Below are positions 50,033 through 60,543 of a DNA stretch of 64,000 nucleotides, piece by piece. Below the pieces are notes generated by a model. The model was given only the letters and a program-made list of their open reading frames with translations, was not told the DNA's origin and made no database searches. This stretch comes from Diplonema papillatum (taxonomy: Eukaryota > Euglenozoa > Diplonemea > Diplonemida > Diplonemidae): positions 81,695-145,694 of the forward strand of contig JAPJBO010000579.1 of assembly GCA_030068145.1 (NCBI GenBank), written 5' to 3'. Positions within the stretch are counted from its first letter, which is position 1, and every line of letters begins with the position of its first letter. The translations under genes were made by a program, and so were the position numbers.

Positions 50033-50975
50033 CACGGTGAGGTACAGCTCAGAAGCTGGAGTTAAAGAGGGAATGCCTTGGCGCTTCACTTGCTGAGTTC
50101 ATCATGAACTTTGAATGAAATTTTAGACTTTGTGTTGCTAAAACCCCAATGACTTGCTGTTTGGTCGTTACGCTGAAACATTCCCACGATGAATCGTAAG
50201 TATGCCCGAGTCCCACCCGAAAAGCAGGGTGCGCTACAACCAAAACGTGTACCCGAAAAGCAGGGTGTGCTATAACCAAAACGCGTACCCGAAAAGCAGG
50301 GTGCGCTCCAACCAAAACGTGTACCCGAAAAGCAGGGTGCGCTACAACCAAAACGTGTACCCAAAAAGCAGGGTGCGCTACAACCAAAACGCGTACCCGA
50401 AAAGCAGGGTGCGCTCCAACCAAAACGTGTACCCGAAAAGCAGGGTGCGCTACAACCAAAACTCGTACCCGAAAAGCAGGGTGCGCTACAGCGCTACAAC
50501 CAAAACGCGTAACCGAAAAGCAGGGTGTGCTACAACCAAAACGCGTACCCGAAAAGCAGGGTGCGCTACAACCAAAACGCGTAACCGAAAAGCAGGGTGC
50601 GCTACAACCAAAACGTGTACCCGAAAAGCAGGGTGCGCTACAACCAAAACGCGTACCCGAAAAGCAGGGTGCGCTACAACCAAAACGCGTAACCGAAAAG
50701 CAGGGTGCGCTACAACCAAAACGCGTACCCGAAAAGCAGGGTGCGCTACAACCAAAACGCGTACCCGAAAAGCAGGGTGCGCTACAACCAAAACGCGTAA
50801 CCGAAAAGCAGGGTGCGCTACAACCAAAACGTGTACCCGAAAAGCAGGGTGCGCTACAACCAAAACGTGTACCCGAAAAGCAGGGTGCGCTACAACCAAA
50901 ACGCGTACCCGCAAAGCGGGTGTCACGCCCGCTTCTTGAGCTCCGCCGCTTTAACTCCGGCTTCTGAGGCTGAAC
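50033..50975. mobile_element. F6 MITE swollen by a minisatellite
   Basis: Left end CACGGTGAGGTACAGCTCAG at 50033 after TA; right arm GCTTTAACTCCGGCTTCTGA to 50975, where an F10 element cuts off the last bases. The normal F6 interior (one or two hairpins) is replaced by the 36-bp array at 50213-50915, and some 110 bp of other sequence (50075-50195) is also inserted. Confidence 0.85.
50213..50918 (+). repeat. 36-bp minisatellite, about 20 units
   Basis: Unit CCGAAAAGCAGGGTGCGCTA followed by CAACCAAAACGCGTAC. Variants: CGTGTA for CGCGTA, CTCCAACC for CTACAACC, AACCG for ACCCG; one unit boundary has an extra 7 bp (near 50490). The last unit reverts to the hairpin form CCCGCAAAGCGGGTGTCACG. As 36 is divisible by three, all frames on both strands stay open; the apparent proteins are artefacts. 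Confidence 0.95.
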
Positions 50976-51215
50976 CAGGGCTTACGCTCCGTTTTCGGTC
51001 TCAGAGAAAATACGTGTGGTCCACATGTGGACGCTCAAGGTTCGAGGGAAAAAAAACCTTTCCCCCTTCGTGCGGCGGGCAAAAAATTGTGTCACTACTA
51101 ACTTGGCGACACGTGGCCTTGGCGACTTGTGGGCCTAGACACACCGCTGCATGTTGACCAACCTGCGGCAAGCACATGTGGGGGAAAAAATCAATCAAAA
51201 TCCACATGTGCTCAT
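50976..51215. mobile_element. F10 hAT-like MITE, right end lost
   Basis: Starts CAGGGCTTACGCTCCG and matches 60239-60480 (TCTCAGAGAAAATACGTGTG, AAGGTTCGAGGG, GGCGACACGTGG, ATCAAAATCCACATGTG). Inserted in the end of the F6 element. Confidence 0.82.
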
Positions 51216-51867
51216 ATTTCTCTGCAGCTCGCTCGCCTCAGGCCTTGCACGAGCACGATGGCCGTGCGCTTCGTGAGACCCGATGTATCTAACACGGACC
51301 GTACGAGTGCTTGGGTGCTCCTTCTCGCCCCAGTCGTTGCCTCGCACGTGGCTGTGTGCGCTTCCTGTATAGAAGCCGGGGTCATTTCGCCGACCGCAAG
51401 CCGTTCAAAGGCTCGATCACTGGCGGGTGATCGCCTTCGTTTCGTTTCGAAAGGATTTCGTGGAGCCTGGCTGCCGTCCCTGCGCCTGCCCCTTGCTGTT
51501 GTCGCGCACGTCCGAAATATCTAAGGCGCTGCTGATTGATGCTGCGGAATTTTCCCGCGCTTCTTGCCGCCCACCGCTGCGTGTCGTTGGTTGCATTTCG
51601 ATTGAGCGGACTCGATGAACCTATCTTGAGGGTTAGCTGCCCGCCTATATAGCCGGATAGCTGGCGTTTGTTGCATGCATCGGATCCGCTCTGCGTGCTG
51701 GACTTTCTATCTAGAGTTAAAGTTCGCTTGAAATTCCGGGGTTTAGGGTCTCCGTGTGAACGTTGATGAATGGGTTCTCTTAGAGCAAGAACGGGCTATA
51801 TGGTTACGGGTGGTATTTTTGGTGCACGCTTTCGCCATGGGTTCTGGCTAATCCTGTCCGGGACTGT
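51216..51867. other. Intergenic, nothing recognised except a short dispersed motif
   Basis: GAGTTAAAGTTCGCTTGAA at 51713 recurs with variation at 49971, 52777, 55844 and 62225. No gene. Confidence 0.4.
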
Positions 51868-52128
51868 TTGTGACCGACCCTAAGTACATTCCTTTCGTGG
51901 AGTGTAGTCTTGGCCCCCCCACGTTCTACGTTTTTGCAAGGGGAAAAAGGAATGGCAGCAAAACACACGGGTTTTGCACAGACCGCGACTCAGTCTGTTT
52001 GAGACCGACCCCAAGTACATTCCTTTCGTGGAGTGTAAGTCTTGGCCCCCGCACGTTCTACGTTTTTGCAAGAGGAAAAAGGAATGGCAGCAAAACACAC
52101 GGGTTTTGCACAGACCGCGACTCATTGT
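51868..52128 (+). repeat. Tandem duplication, about 131 bp
   Basis: GACCGACCCTAAGTACATTC through TTTTGCACAGACCGCGACTC occurs at 51872-51992 and 52000-52125 with a few differences. A diverged third piece is at 52885-52945. Confidence 0.88.
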
Positions 52129-52477
52129 CGAAACGAGTTTCCCATGAGCACAACAAGGACCAGGAGGCAAAAAAAAAGGAGAGAGAAAAGAAAAAAAAAC
52201 AAAAAAGACGCAAAGGGAGAGAAGGAGAGTGATCCCCCCCTGTGTCGGTGACGCGAGACTCTGCAGCTCGAGTGTTCGCGTCACCGTGGGGTGAATGAAA
52301 AAAACAACGAGGAGGGCGGTGTGGATCTTGTTGAGAGAAGGGAAGACGAGGAACAAAAGAAGGGGAGAAGAAAATGTGGGAAAAGGGCTTCCCCCAACAA
52401 AAACGCTGTTCCGCACTCCTTTGCTTGGTGGAGCGAGAGAGGGGCGGTGCGTACAACGCATTTTCTCTGCGGACGTG

Positions 52478-52600
52478 GCCAGTAGTAGTAGTAGTTTCAG
52501 CTTAGTGTGTGTTTGATCAAAGAAACATCAAGGCAGCCCTTACAAAGACCAGCCACAGTCAATGCCGCGTGGGTGCGGGCATTTGATATTAATCATCGTG
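52478..52600 (+). repeat. AGT-headed repeat, copy 2
   Basis: (AGT)5, then TTTGATCAAAGAAACATCAA, GGCAGCCCTTACAAAGACC and AGTCAATGCCGCG; the partner is at 48007-48110. Confidence 0.75.
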
Positions 52601-53255
52601 TTTCAAAACCCCGATTGCGCGTAACCTGGAAGCACCCAGAGGGTGCCGGTGGTACGAAGGTGCAGTTGCCCGCATCCATCCGGCATTGACATCAGCTCGC
52701 ATCGGGGAGGTGACGCTACCCACCTGGACAAGGAGGTGTCCTGCTGCCCCTAGTAGTAGTAGCGCAGCAGTTTTTAGAGTTATAGTCCGCTTGAGCTTTC
52801 AAAGCTAATACGTACTGGGTGGGTTTGGAGGTGCGTGCATGGCTTCTTTCGTGTACACTTTATTTGCTCGCTTTGGCAAGTCAGGTTCGAAACAATTTGT
52901 GACCGACACAGGATAGGTGAGTGTCCTTGGGCTCCCCACGTTTTTTAGACTGTTTCTTCTTTTTGTCAAAACAGGCGCAGGGGGGAAATCGAGTCTGACT
53001 GTCCCTTCTCGGTCACGAACGGCTTGTGCCCTGTCCCCGGCACGTACGGCGCCTAAACAGCCCCATCCTACGTGCAGATGCCGACGCGTCATTGCGCTCA
53101 TATCGAATCACCCGTTCTGTGAAACAGGTGTCGTTACTACTTTGTTTGATCACGTCCAGGGGTCATATCACTACCGAATATGATCGTCGGACAAACTTTC
53201 TTTGAAACGCTACCAAACGTTCTCGTTCGAGTGTACACTTCACTGTTTCCACAGG

Positions 53256-53475
53256 GGAAATACTCGAGGGACTGCCTTGTGCTCATTTCGATGGAGGCTA
53301 GAGGGGGAGAAAACAATACAACTACAAAGTGGGTCGTTTTTGTTGAACGCTTACGCCCGCCACTAAACCCAGATTTACCTGTGTTTCGTGTGGGCTACAG
53401 CACATTTACCTTCTTCGACATTTTGCAACCGGCAGTCTCCTCAAGTACTTCCTACAAAGCGGGTGCTTGTACAAC
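53256..53475 (+). mobile_element. F1 element, full length
   Basis: GAAATACTCGAGGGACTGCC to CGGCAGTCTCCTCAAGTACT, leader TACAAAGCGGGTGCTTGTAC, then an A-tract. Confidence 0.9.
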
Positions 53476-54019
53476 TTAAAAAAAAGAGGAATCGAGTGGC
53501 GGTCCATGAGTGCGAGCCGCCAGCTATGGCATAGCTTATAAATGGTTCTATCTCTTAGATAGGCCCCTCTCGCCAACGCAAAGTGTGCTCCGTTATACAG
53601 GGCGCACTTAATATGCACGGACACTTGTTCTATAACAGGTGATATAATTAATGCATAACTAGTGGGCGCGTGTGAAACAACAACAGATCGCTTGTTGAGA
53701 AACCCAGTGGCCCATTTCGGCTGCATGAATTGGTGCAGAAGGGGAAAGGGTGGAGATGGATCCGATTCTGGGAACACAGGGGAGAGTAAGAAAGGTTGCG
53801 GTGATCTCCGTCAGGTTGTTGGTAGTTCATGCTATCTCTGTCTTTATCACATACACACGGAGGGGAGGGGTCAGAAACATGAGAAAAAACACGGTTGTGA
53901 TTCCATATGGTACTGCACGTTTTTGTATTTGCAGCTGGCGTCGTGGTCGAGACACCTACATGAATGCGGCCTGTGTGGACTGGACAACCTATGACAAATG
54001 GCCGCACTTGCCATACTGG

Positions 54020-54070
54020 TTTGAGCTTGATATGCAGCAACAATCCGTGACGATAAGCTGCACAAATGCA
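54020..54070 (+). repeat. Short dispersed repeat
   Basis: TTGAGCTTGATATGCAGCAA and CAATCCGTGACGATAAGCTG, shared with 47705-47750 and 59130-59170. Confidence 0.55.
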
Positions 54071-54140
54071 ACGTGGTGGAGATAGTGGGTGAGTGCAAGC
54101 AGCAGTGACGCGTGGGCAGGCTCTATATCTCTTTGTTATC

Positions 54141-54418
54141 GAAATACTCGACGTAGCTGCTTCGACTCCGAATGGAAGGGAGGAAATATAGAGGTAAGGG
54201 GCAAATACAATACACACACAATCAGATTTGTTCTTTGCTTACACCACCGTGTGTTGTTTTCACTCAGGACTTTGACCTGTTGTGTTTGTGTGATTTGTCG
54301 TGTAGGGGTGCCCTCAGGTCCGTTCAACACATGGTTCGGTAGGTACAGCACTTGGGATCCCTTCTGTTCTTTGTCGGGCAGCATCGTCGAGCAATTCCTT
54401 TCAAGCTGGCGCTTTATA
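54141..54418 (+). mobile_element. F2 element, reference-like copy
   Basis: AAATACTCGACGTAGCTGC to GGCAGCATCGTCGAGCAATT, leader TTTCAAGCTGGCGCTTTATA. About 275 bp. The interior shares TACAGCAC and neighbours with F1, which indicates common origin. Confidence 0.9.
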
Positions 54419-55974
54419 TGGCGGCTTCTGTAAAAAGAAATGCGTAGTTTTGTTTTATTCTTTTACTTCTTAGTTGTAGGAAAATAAGTAGTAGAATTCA
54501 CTTCCCGTGTGTAACATCACGTTTTACATCCATTTTCGGTAAAATAGAAATCCGCAAGACAGAGTTAGAGTGAACAGGATACGAACAGAAAGGCTCGTGT
54601 TTGCTTGGTCAGCGCTTTTTCTCTTTTTCACCAGTGGTATCTCCGGAGCCAGTCACTGCACTCCATTTTGGTTGTTTCTTTTTTGAACAGGTTTGCCAGG
54701 GGTTAAATTAGGATTTTATTTAGAGCCCTTTCCCGCGTTGCCCAGTCTCCAGATCCGTGCCAGCTGGTGGTGCACAGTAGTGCATTCAAGCCGGTTCCAG
54801 GCTGGGCGAATACCGCTGGCTCGCGTGTTTCCGGCGGTATTCGCTCAGTCAGTTGCCTGTGGCGGCGTCAATTTGCTTCTTTCTAGCGCTATTTGGGGAT
54901 TAGAAGGTCGGTATTTTCAAAGTCTCCGGTTGACCGTAGAGGCTTGAGTATGGAGGGGGGTTGAGAAAAGTAAGAGGGTGCAGCTCGTTTCGGGTGTTGT
55001 GTCACTCCGTTGTGAAACCTTGTGAAGTCCCCTAACGCGTTTAGGGTGTACGGCGTGAAAAGCCAGGAAGTTTCGACGCTAATCTTCGACTCTTGATTAT
55101 GTCACCGGGTTGCGTGCTCGTCAGGAACATCCCGGTGCCTGGCTTTTCTTCTGGGTGGTTTCGTGTTTCTTCAAAGCTGGTTTTCGAAGCCCGGGAAGCG
55201 GCCTAGCTGAAATCGATTACAACCCCTGAGTTGACTTGTTGCCAGTCTGCCAAGAAGGCGGTGCTTTCATGTTTTCTTTCTTTCTTTCTTTTTTTTTTTT
55301 TGCTCTCTATCTTGGGAGGAAGTCGATTGTCGTTTGCGTAAGGCAGAGTTCAAACGGCGATGAAGAAAAGGATTGTTGTTTGATTGCGACGACATTTCGG
55401 AAAGAGTGTAAACGAGTGCCACGGGTCTCTGTGTTTTCGGGTGTTGGTGTGCGCTGTTCCCGGTTCCTTTCCGTGTTTTGTATGAGTGGCCTGTTGTTGT
55501 TGCTTCGTGAATGGTGTCTCATAGTTCTCCGCCGCCGTCGCTTGGCGCTCAAGTCGTGCAAGGCTGCAAGCCGTACGGTTCCTAGCCTGCCCGGCAATGA
55601 GGGATCGGTCAAACAAAAAAAAACTGCTCGTTTGAGTGACTGGCCTTTGAAGGAGGGCATGGAGCCTCGTTCAGTGCACTTCAGACGTTGAGCCTTCATA
55701 CACGCGCGGTGACTCGGAACAACTAGGGAGGGAGTGCTCAGAAATATAGGTACTTCTAAGTCGAGGCGACGTCCTATTTCGTCACTCTAGGGACACTTCG
55801 CGCGACATTTTGTAACTTCTTTCACCGTCGTATGTTATATTTTAGAGTTATAGTTCGCTTGAGAATCCATTATTTTAGAGTCTCCGGGTGACCTTCGTCG
55901 AATGGGTTCTTTTAGAGCTAATACGTACCGGGTAATTTTTTTCCCGAAGAAGAAGAAAGCCCCGAAGGATGGCA
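54419..55974. other. Intergenic, about 1.5 kb, nothing recognised
   Basis: TGTTTCCGGCGGTATTCGCT with CAGTCAGTTGCCTGTGGCGG (54826-54868) matches 44449-44495, so a weak dispersed repeat is present. A 151-codon ORF at 55236-55691 has no recognisable feature. Confidence 0.4.
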
Positions 55975-56275
55975 GTTCCTAGAAGCGACCGACGTCCTCA
56001 GGCACACCGAGACTCTCAAAAGTGAAAACCGAGCCTGCTGCACGATCCAATGCTCGCTGATAGGGTCGGAAACAAGAAGACCTGACTGCGTGTTTGCAGT
56101 TCGCTGAGGGAATAGGAGCAAGACGCATGGCTGGATGAGCACGACCACCTCGAATCGACACCAGGAGAAATTCGGGCGGAGCTGGCTTCTACAACTAGTA
56201 ATATTCCTGTAAAAGGTAGCACTCCTCAACTAGCCCGAACCAACAGGATCAAAGAATGTCAGTCACACCTTCCCG
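55975..56275 (+). repeat. F14 dispersed repeat, copy 2
   Basis: Same order of blocks as 29040-29280, about 80-85 percent alike by eye. Confidence 0.75.
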
Positions 56276-56489
56276 ATTATTTTTTGCTTACCTCTTTTTC
56301 TGTAAGCGCACAGGTGCACTGGCAGGCGACGACGTCATGAAGTATCCTGACCACTAACGAGAAAGTGCATTCTAATCCATGCGTCAAAAGACCCCAATGC
56401 TAAGCGTCTCCCCCCGACACCGAAGTGCAACTAATCCGAGGGCCTGCGTAGTCGTTTTTTTCAGCCGTTATTTGTGGTGATTAAGTTGG

Positions 56490-57625
56490 AGGTCGGTGGG
56501 CTAAGTAGAAGGTCGGCGTTTTCTCCTCCAGTCTCGGCTTGGGTTGGGACGGGACTTATTTGGAAAGGACGGAGAGATTGATGACTTTCTCCTTTCAACC
56601 CTTCACGGACGGGGGACACACATTTGTGTCGAAAAAAGAATAGGCGCGATGTTTGTTTGTACGTGCCGGGGGAGGATTAGCCTGTTAGTGAGTGATAGTG
56701 AGTGAATATGATCGGTAGGCTAATCTTCTCCCAAACACGCTGCCAGCGTTCTCTTTCGTGTTTACAATTAATTGTTATTACGAAAAATCCTCAGCCCGAG
56801 CTTGAGGTCGGCGTTTTCTCCTCCAGTCTCGGCTTGGGTTGGGACGGGACTTATTTGGAAAGGACGGAGAGATTGATGACTTTCTCCTTTCAACCCTTCA
56901 CGGACGGGGGACACACATTTGTGTCGAAAAAAGAATAGGCGCGATGTTTGTTTGTACGTGCCGGGGGAGGATTAGCCTGTTAGTGAGTGATAGTGAGTGA
57001 ATATGATCGGTAGGCTAATCTTCTCCCAAACACGCTGCCAGCGTTCTCTTTCGTCTTTACACTTAATTGTTATTACGAAAAATCCTCAGCCCGAGCTTGA
57101 GGTCGGCGTTTTCTCCTCCAGTCTCGGCTTGGGTTGGGACGGGACTTATTTGGAAAGGACGGAGAGATTGATGACTTCCTCCTTTCAACCCTTCACGGAC
57201 GGGGGACACACATTTGTGTCGAAAATACTCGAGGGGCTGCCTTGTGCTTACTTCGAAGGAGGCTAGAGGGGGAGAAACAATACAACTACAAAATGGGTCT
57301 TTTTTGTTGAACGCTTACGCCCGCCACTAAACCCAGATTCACCTGTGTTTCGTGTGGGCTACAGCACATTTACCTCCTTTGATCTTTTGCAGCTGGCAGC
57401 CTCCTCAAGTATTTCCTACAATGCAGGTGCTTATACAAAAAAAAGAATAGGCGCGATGTTTGTTTGTACGTGCCGGGGGAGGATTAGCCTGTTAGTGAGT
57501 GATAGTGAGTGAATATGATCGGTAGGCTAATCTTCTCCCAAACACGCTGCCAGCGTTCTCTTTTGTGTTTACAATTAATTGTTATTACGAAAAATCCTCA
57601 GCCCGAGCTTGAGGTCGGCACTTTG
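56490..57625 (+). repeat. 295-bp tandem array built on the F3 hairpin
   Basis: The unit runs from GTTTGTACGTGCCGGGGG (F3) through CCTCAGCCCGAGCTTGAGG, TCTCGGCTTGGGTTGGGAC, ACTTTCTCCTTTCAACCC to GAATAGGCGCGATG. Two full units (from 56649 and 56944), a 5'-truncated one before and a 3'-truncated one after. The units are almost identical, so expansion is recent. An F1 copy sits in the last junction. Confidence 0.92.
57222..57438 (+). mobile_element. F1 element inserted in the array, with empty sites alongside
   Basis: The array reads GTGTCG, A-run, GAATAGGCG without the insert (56625 and 56920), and GTGTCGAAA, then ATACTCGAGGGG ... GGTGCTTATAC, then an 8-A run and GAATAGGCG here. This fixes the element's ends to within the A-tract: 5' at AATACTCGAG, 3' at CTTATAC. 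Confidence 0.93.
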
Positions 57626-57802
57626 CTCCTTTTTTAACGTGTTTTACTTCGGCAATGTTCGCTGCTGTGAAGGGATGTGTTGCAAAACTTTTCCCTTTTT
57701 GGAGTCGTAAAACTCTCGAGTTTGAGCCGTAGTCTCCCAAGAAGGCTTTCTGCGCGCTGGACAACCTCCCTCCCCCTCTCCGTCCGTAAGGTTAAAGAGT
57801 GA

Positions 57803-58085
57803 AAATACTCGGCGTAGCTGCTTTGACTCCGAATGGAAGGGAGAAAATGCAGAGGTAGAGGGGCAAATGCAATACAAAGACAATCAGATTTGTTCTTCGC
57901 TTACACCACTGTGTGTTTTCTCACTCAGGACTTTGACCTGTTGTGTTTGTGTGATTTGTCCTGGGGGTAGACCCCGCATGACCTCACCTCCGTGCAACAC
58001 GTGGTTCGGTAGTTACAGCACTTGGAACCCCTTCGGTTCTTTGTCTAGCAGCATCGTCGAGCATTTCCTTCCAGTCTTCTTTTTG
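57803..58085 (+). mobile_element. F2 element
   Basis: AAAATACTCGGCGTAGCTGC to AGCAGCATCGTCGAGCATTT and CCTTCCAG; the leader is eroded. Confidence 0.88.
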
Positions 58086-58564
58086 TTTGCGGTTGATACC
58101 GGCCGAGCAGGGGCTATGCTTGTGGTATGATCGACCTCGACCCTAGGGCTTCCTCAGGAGAGCTGAGTATTTTCAAGGCTTACCGGTGCAAACGGCCTCC
58201 TTTGGAAACCCCCGGATCAACCGGCCTTTCGTCGGGTTGCCATACAATGCATTGTGGGCGGGGGTGTGTCGTTGTTATTTGGTGCTGGTTTTGAGAGAAT
58301 GAGGAACGGGTAAGAAAACTTGCGGTGGTCTCCATGAGCGGGGAAAGGGCGGCCCGGTATTCGAGACAAAGGTTTGCATACTTCTTTTCTTGTGTTGCGT
58401 GTTTGCCATTGCTGCTTTTATATGTGGCTTCGGAGCTGGAGTTTCGAGGCTTGCAGGGCCGGTTATTTTGGCATATTCTGAGGTTTGCAGGACCGGTGGT
58501 GTGAGTCCCTAGACCGTTGAGGCTGGGAGTCAGACGGTGAGCGGGAAAAATAGAAGAAGGGATT

Positions 58565-58790
58565 ACAAGTACGTGCTTGGAATGGATATGTGCTCAACAA
58601 CCGCACTGGTCCCGTCTGCGCCGTGTTTCGGTCCTTTAAGCCACGGACACACTACAGCGGACCATCACAAGCGCGGATCCTGAGTGTCTGCAGACAGGAC
58701 AGCGGTGTGAGTCTGGTTTGTCAGGCGGCTGTTCGTAGCGAGCCACTCACAGTCAAGACCACCCGTGCTGGAAAATCCGTCACGGGGAAA
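58565..58790 (+). repeat. F4 dispersed repeat
   Basis: ACAAGTACGTGCTTGGAATG, CCGCACTGGTCCCGTCTGC, GGCGGCTGTTCGTAGC. Confidence 0.75.
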
Positions 58791-59045
58791 AAGGGGGATT
58801 TCTCGCTTCGTCGTCAATCCGGATCGGGTATCGCCATATGCGTTACAGGGGGGTACGATTTTAGTGCCTGGAGAGGGTTTTCGAGAGCTACAACCCGCCC
58901 GGTTGTCACCGCTTGGACTGGACGTAAAGCGGTTGCTGTTTCAGCTGTTGAATACATGGGAGCAGGTACTAATGTACCTACCTATTTACGGAAGACAGAA
59001 TCCAAGATTTTCGACTTCGAAGTCAAATTTGCACTCGTAGTGTAG
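58791..59045 (+). CDS. Short unassigned ORF continuing out of F4
   Basis: The frame ending at 59045 contains GKKGDFSLRRQSGSGIAIC, then VEYMGAGTNVPTYL and FDFEVKFALVV*; an alternative frame is also open for 90 codons. The composition differs from both the repeats and the genes nearby. No homologue recognised; it could be a scrap of a foreign or organellar sequence. Confidence 0.2.
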   Translation, partial: KGDFSLRRQSGSGIAICVTGGYDFSAWRGFSRATTRPVVTAWTGRKAVAVSAVEYMGAGTNVPTYLRKTESKIFDFEVKFALVV

Positions 59046-59111
59046 AAACCGATCCGTTGATTATTATTCTATTACCCGATACTGGGATCAGTTTTCTGCA
59101 TCCCTGCTGCC

Positions 59112-59445
59112 ACGAATAGTAGTAGTAGTAGTTTGAACTTGATACGCAGCAACAATCTGTGATGATAGATTGCACAATAGTAGCAGCAATACTTGTCGGA
59201 CTGCCGAAGACAGCAGGCGCCGGGGCAGGTCACATGCTTTGCCTTTTCAGAAACCCGCTCAGGAATGTGAACCCACCCCCGGCAATCCCGACTCTAACTA
59301 CGGTCGCGAAAGGTTTGTACCCTAAAGTGATAAGGAGGTCGACCAGGCCCCCACGCCACCATTGGCACAACACGGCTACAACACGAGGATGCAGCCCCGC
59401 TCACGTGGTATGCACTCAGCCATCACAGAGCCCTGAGCTCGCCCC
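59112..59445 (+). repeat. AGT-headed repeat joined to an F8 copy
   Basis: (AGT)5 and TTGAACTTGATACGCAGCAA (as at 47705) are followed by F8 blocks CTGCCGAAGACAGCAGGCGC, CCCCCGGCAATCCCGACT and CAACACGAGGATGCAGCCC. Confidence 0.75.
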
Positions 59446-60238
59446 TTGACCTCGGAGAGACCATTGGTCTCTTTTTCTTTCTTTGTTCCACGACACGCAA
59501 GTGTCACACTAGCCCACCTAGCCATCCCATAGTGACCAAACAATTCGCATGCGACAATAAATATCGCGCTATCACATGATAGTACCGCATATTATATCGC
59601 GAGCGATAGCCCCGTATTTGTACAGAAGACGGAAAAACATGTACCTGTGTGGCTTCGGGGGGAAGCTTTGTGACGTTCTCCGCTTGCATTGGGTTCTGCT
59701 AGGTTTGTAGCAAGAGAGCTATGAGAACCTGTCCTTTCCGACAACCATGCTTGTTTGTACGTGCCGGGTGATCGTTTTCCCACTTGTATTTACCGTGTAT
59801 ATTCAGTCAACCACCAAAACACGCGAAGGGCAACCCGCAAGATTGTTAGTACCTGTTCCTTGATTGTTAGTATTGAAAATCAAGACCCGACGGTTTGCGG
59901 ATTTTACGCCGTCGAGATTCCGCTGCCGCCCCAGTCCCGGCAGGAACAGCAAACGGTCTCCAGAAGAATACCGGACCCTGAGCCGACTCGAAGCTTTGCA
60001 TGCAGTGGCATTGCGACAAACAGCTACGAAAAGAGGCCAATGATTTCTGCACGAAGGGAAAGCCATGTTGGACGAGTCGCAGGCGAAACAGTCGGGATGA
60101 GAGATGTCGTCGGCACCGACACCAAAGAGAGGCAAGCCAGCAGCATTGTTAGTCCAAATTATTGACGGCACAAGTGCAAGGTTGCCGACGATGGCCTCGG
60201 CTATGCAAGCAGGAGAAAATACAAGGAACTGTGAGGGG

Positions 60239-60543
60239 CAGGCTTACGCTCCGTTTTCGGTCTCAGAGAAAATACGTGTGGTCCACGTGTGGGCGCTTAA
60301 GGTTCGAGGGAAAAAAAAACCTTTCCCCTCATGTGCGACGGCAAAAGAAATAGCGTCGCTACTGGACTTGGCGACACCTGGGCTGTGCGGCCTTGACCGC
60401 TAGTGGGCCTTGACTCCCCTGCATGTGGACCAATAAATCAAAATCCACACGTGGTACCTGTGGATCCACACGTGGGGGAACAAAATCCAAAAAGAATTAA
60501 CGTGTGGAAATCCACACGTTCCACACGTGGAGCGTAAGCCCTG
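60239..60543. mobile_element. F10 hAT-like MITE, intact (305 bp, 8-bp duplication)
   Basis: Flanked by GTGAGGGG at 60231-60238 and 60544-60551. Ends CAGGCTTACGCTCC and, inverted, CAGGGCTTACGCTCC. The interior has several palindromes around CCACACGTGG. CAGG-type ends and an 8-bp duplication fit the hAT superfamily; no transposase. Confidence 0.88.

Noticed and set aside
50213-50918. CRISPR-like array of 36-bp repeats
   Set aside because: The repeats are contiguous with no unique spacers, and the genome is eukaryotic.
50202-50967. Long ORFs on both strands encoding 12-residue repeats
   Set aside because: A 36-bp tandem repeat stays open in any frame without stops; there is no start context and the array is inside a MITE.
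58791-59045. Organellar or viral gene fragment
   Set aside because: The short frame has an unusual composition but nothing I can match; kept only as an unassigned ORF.
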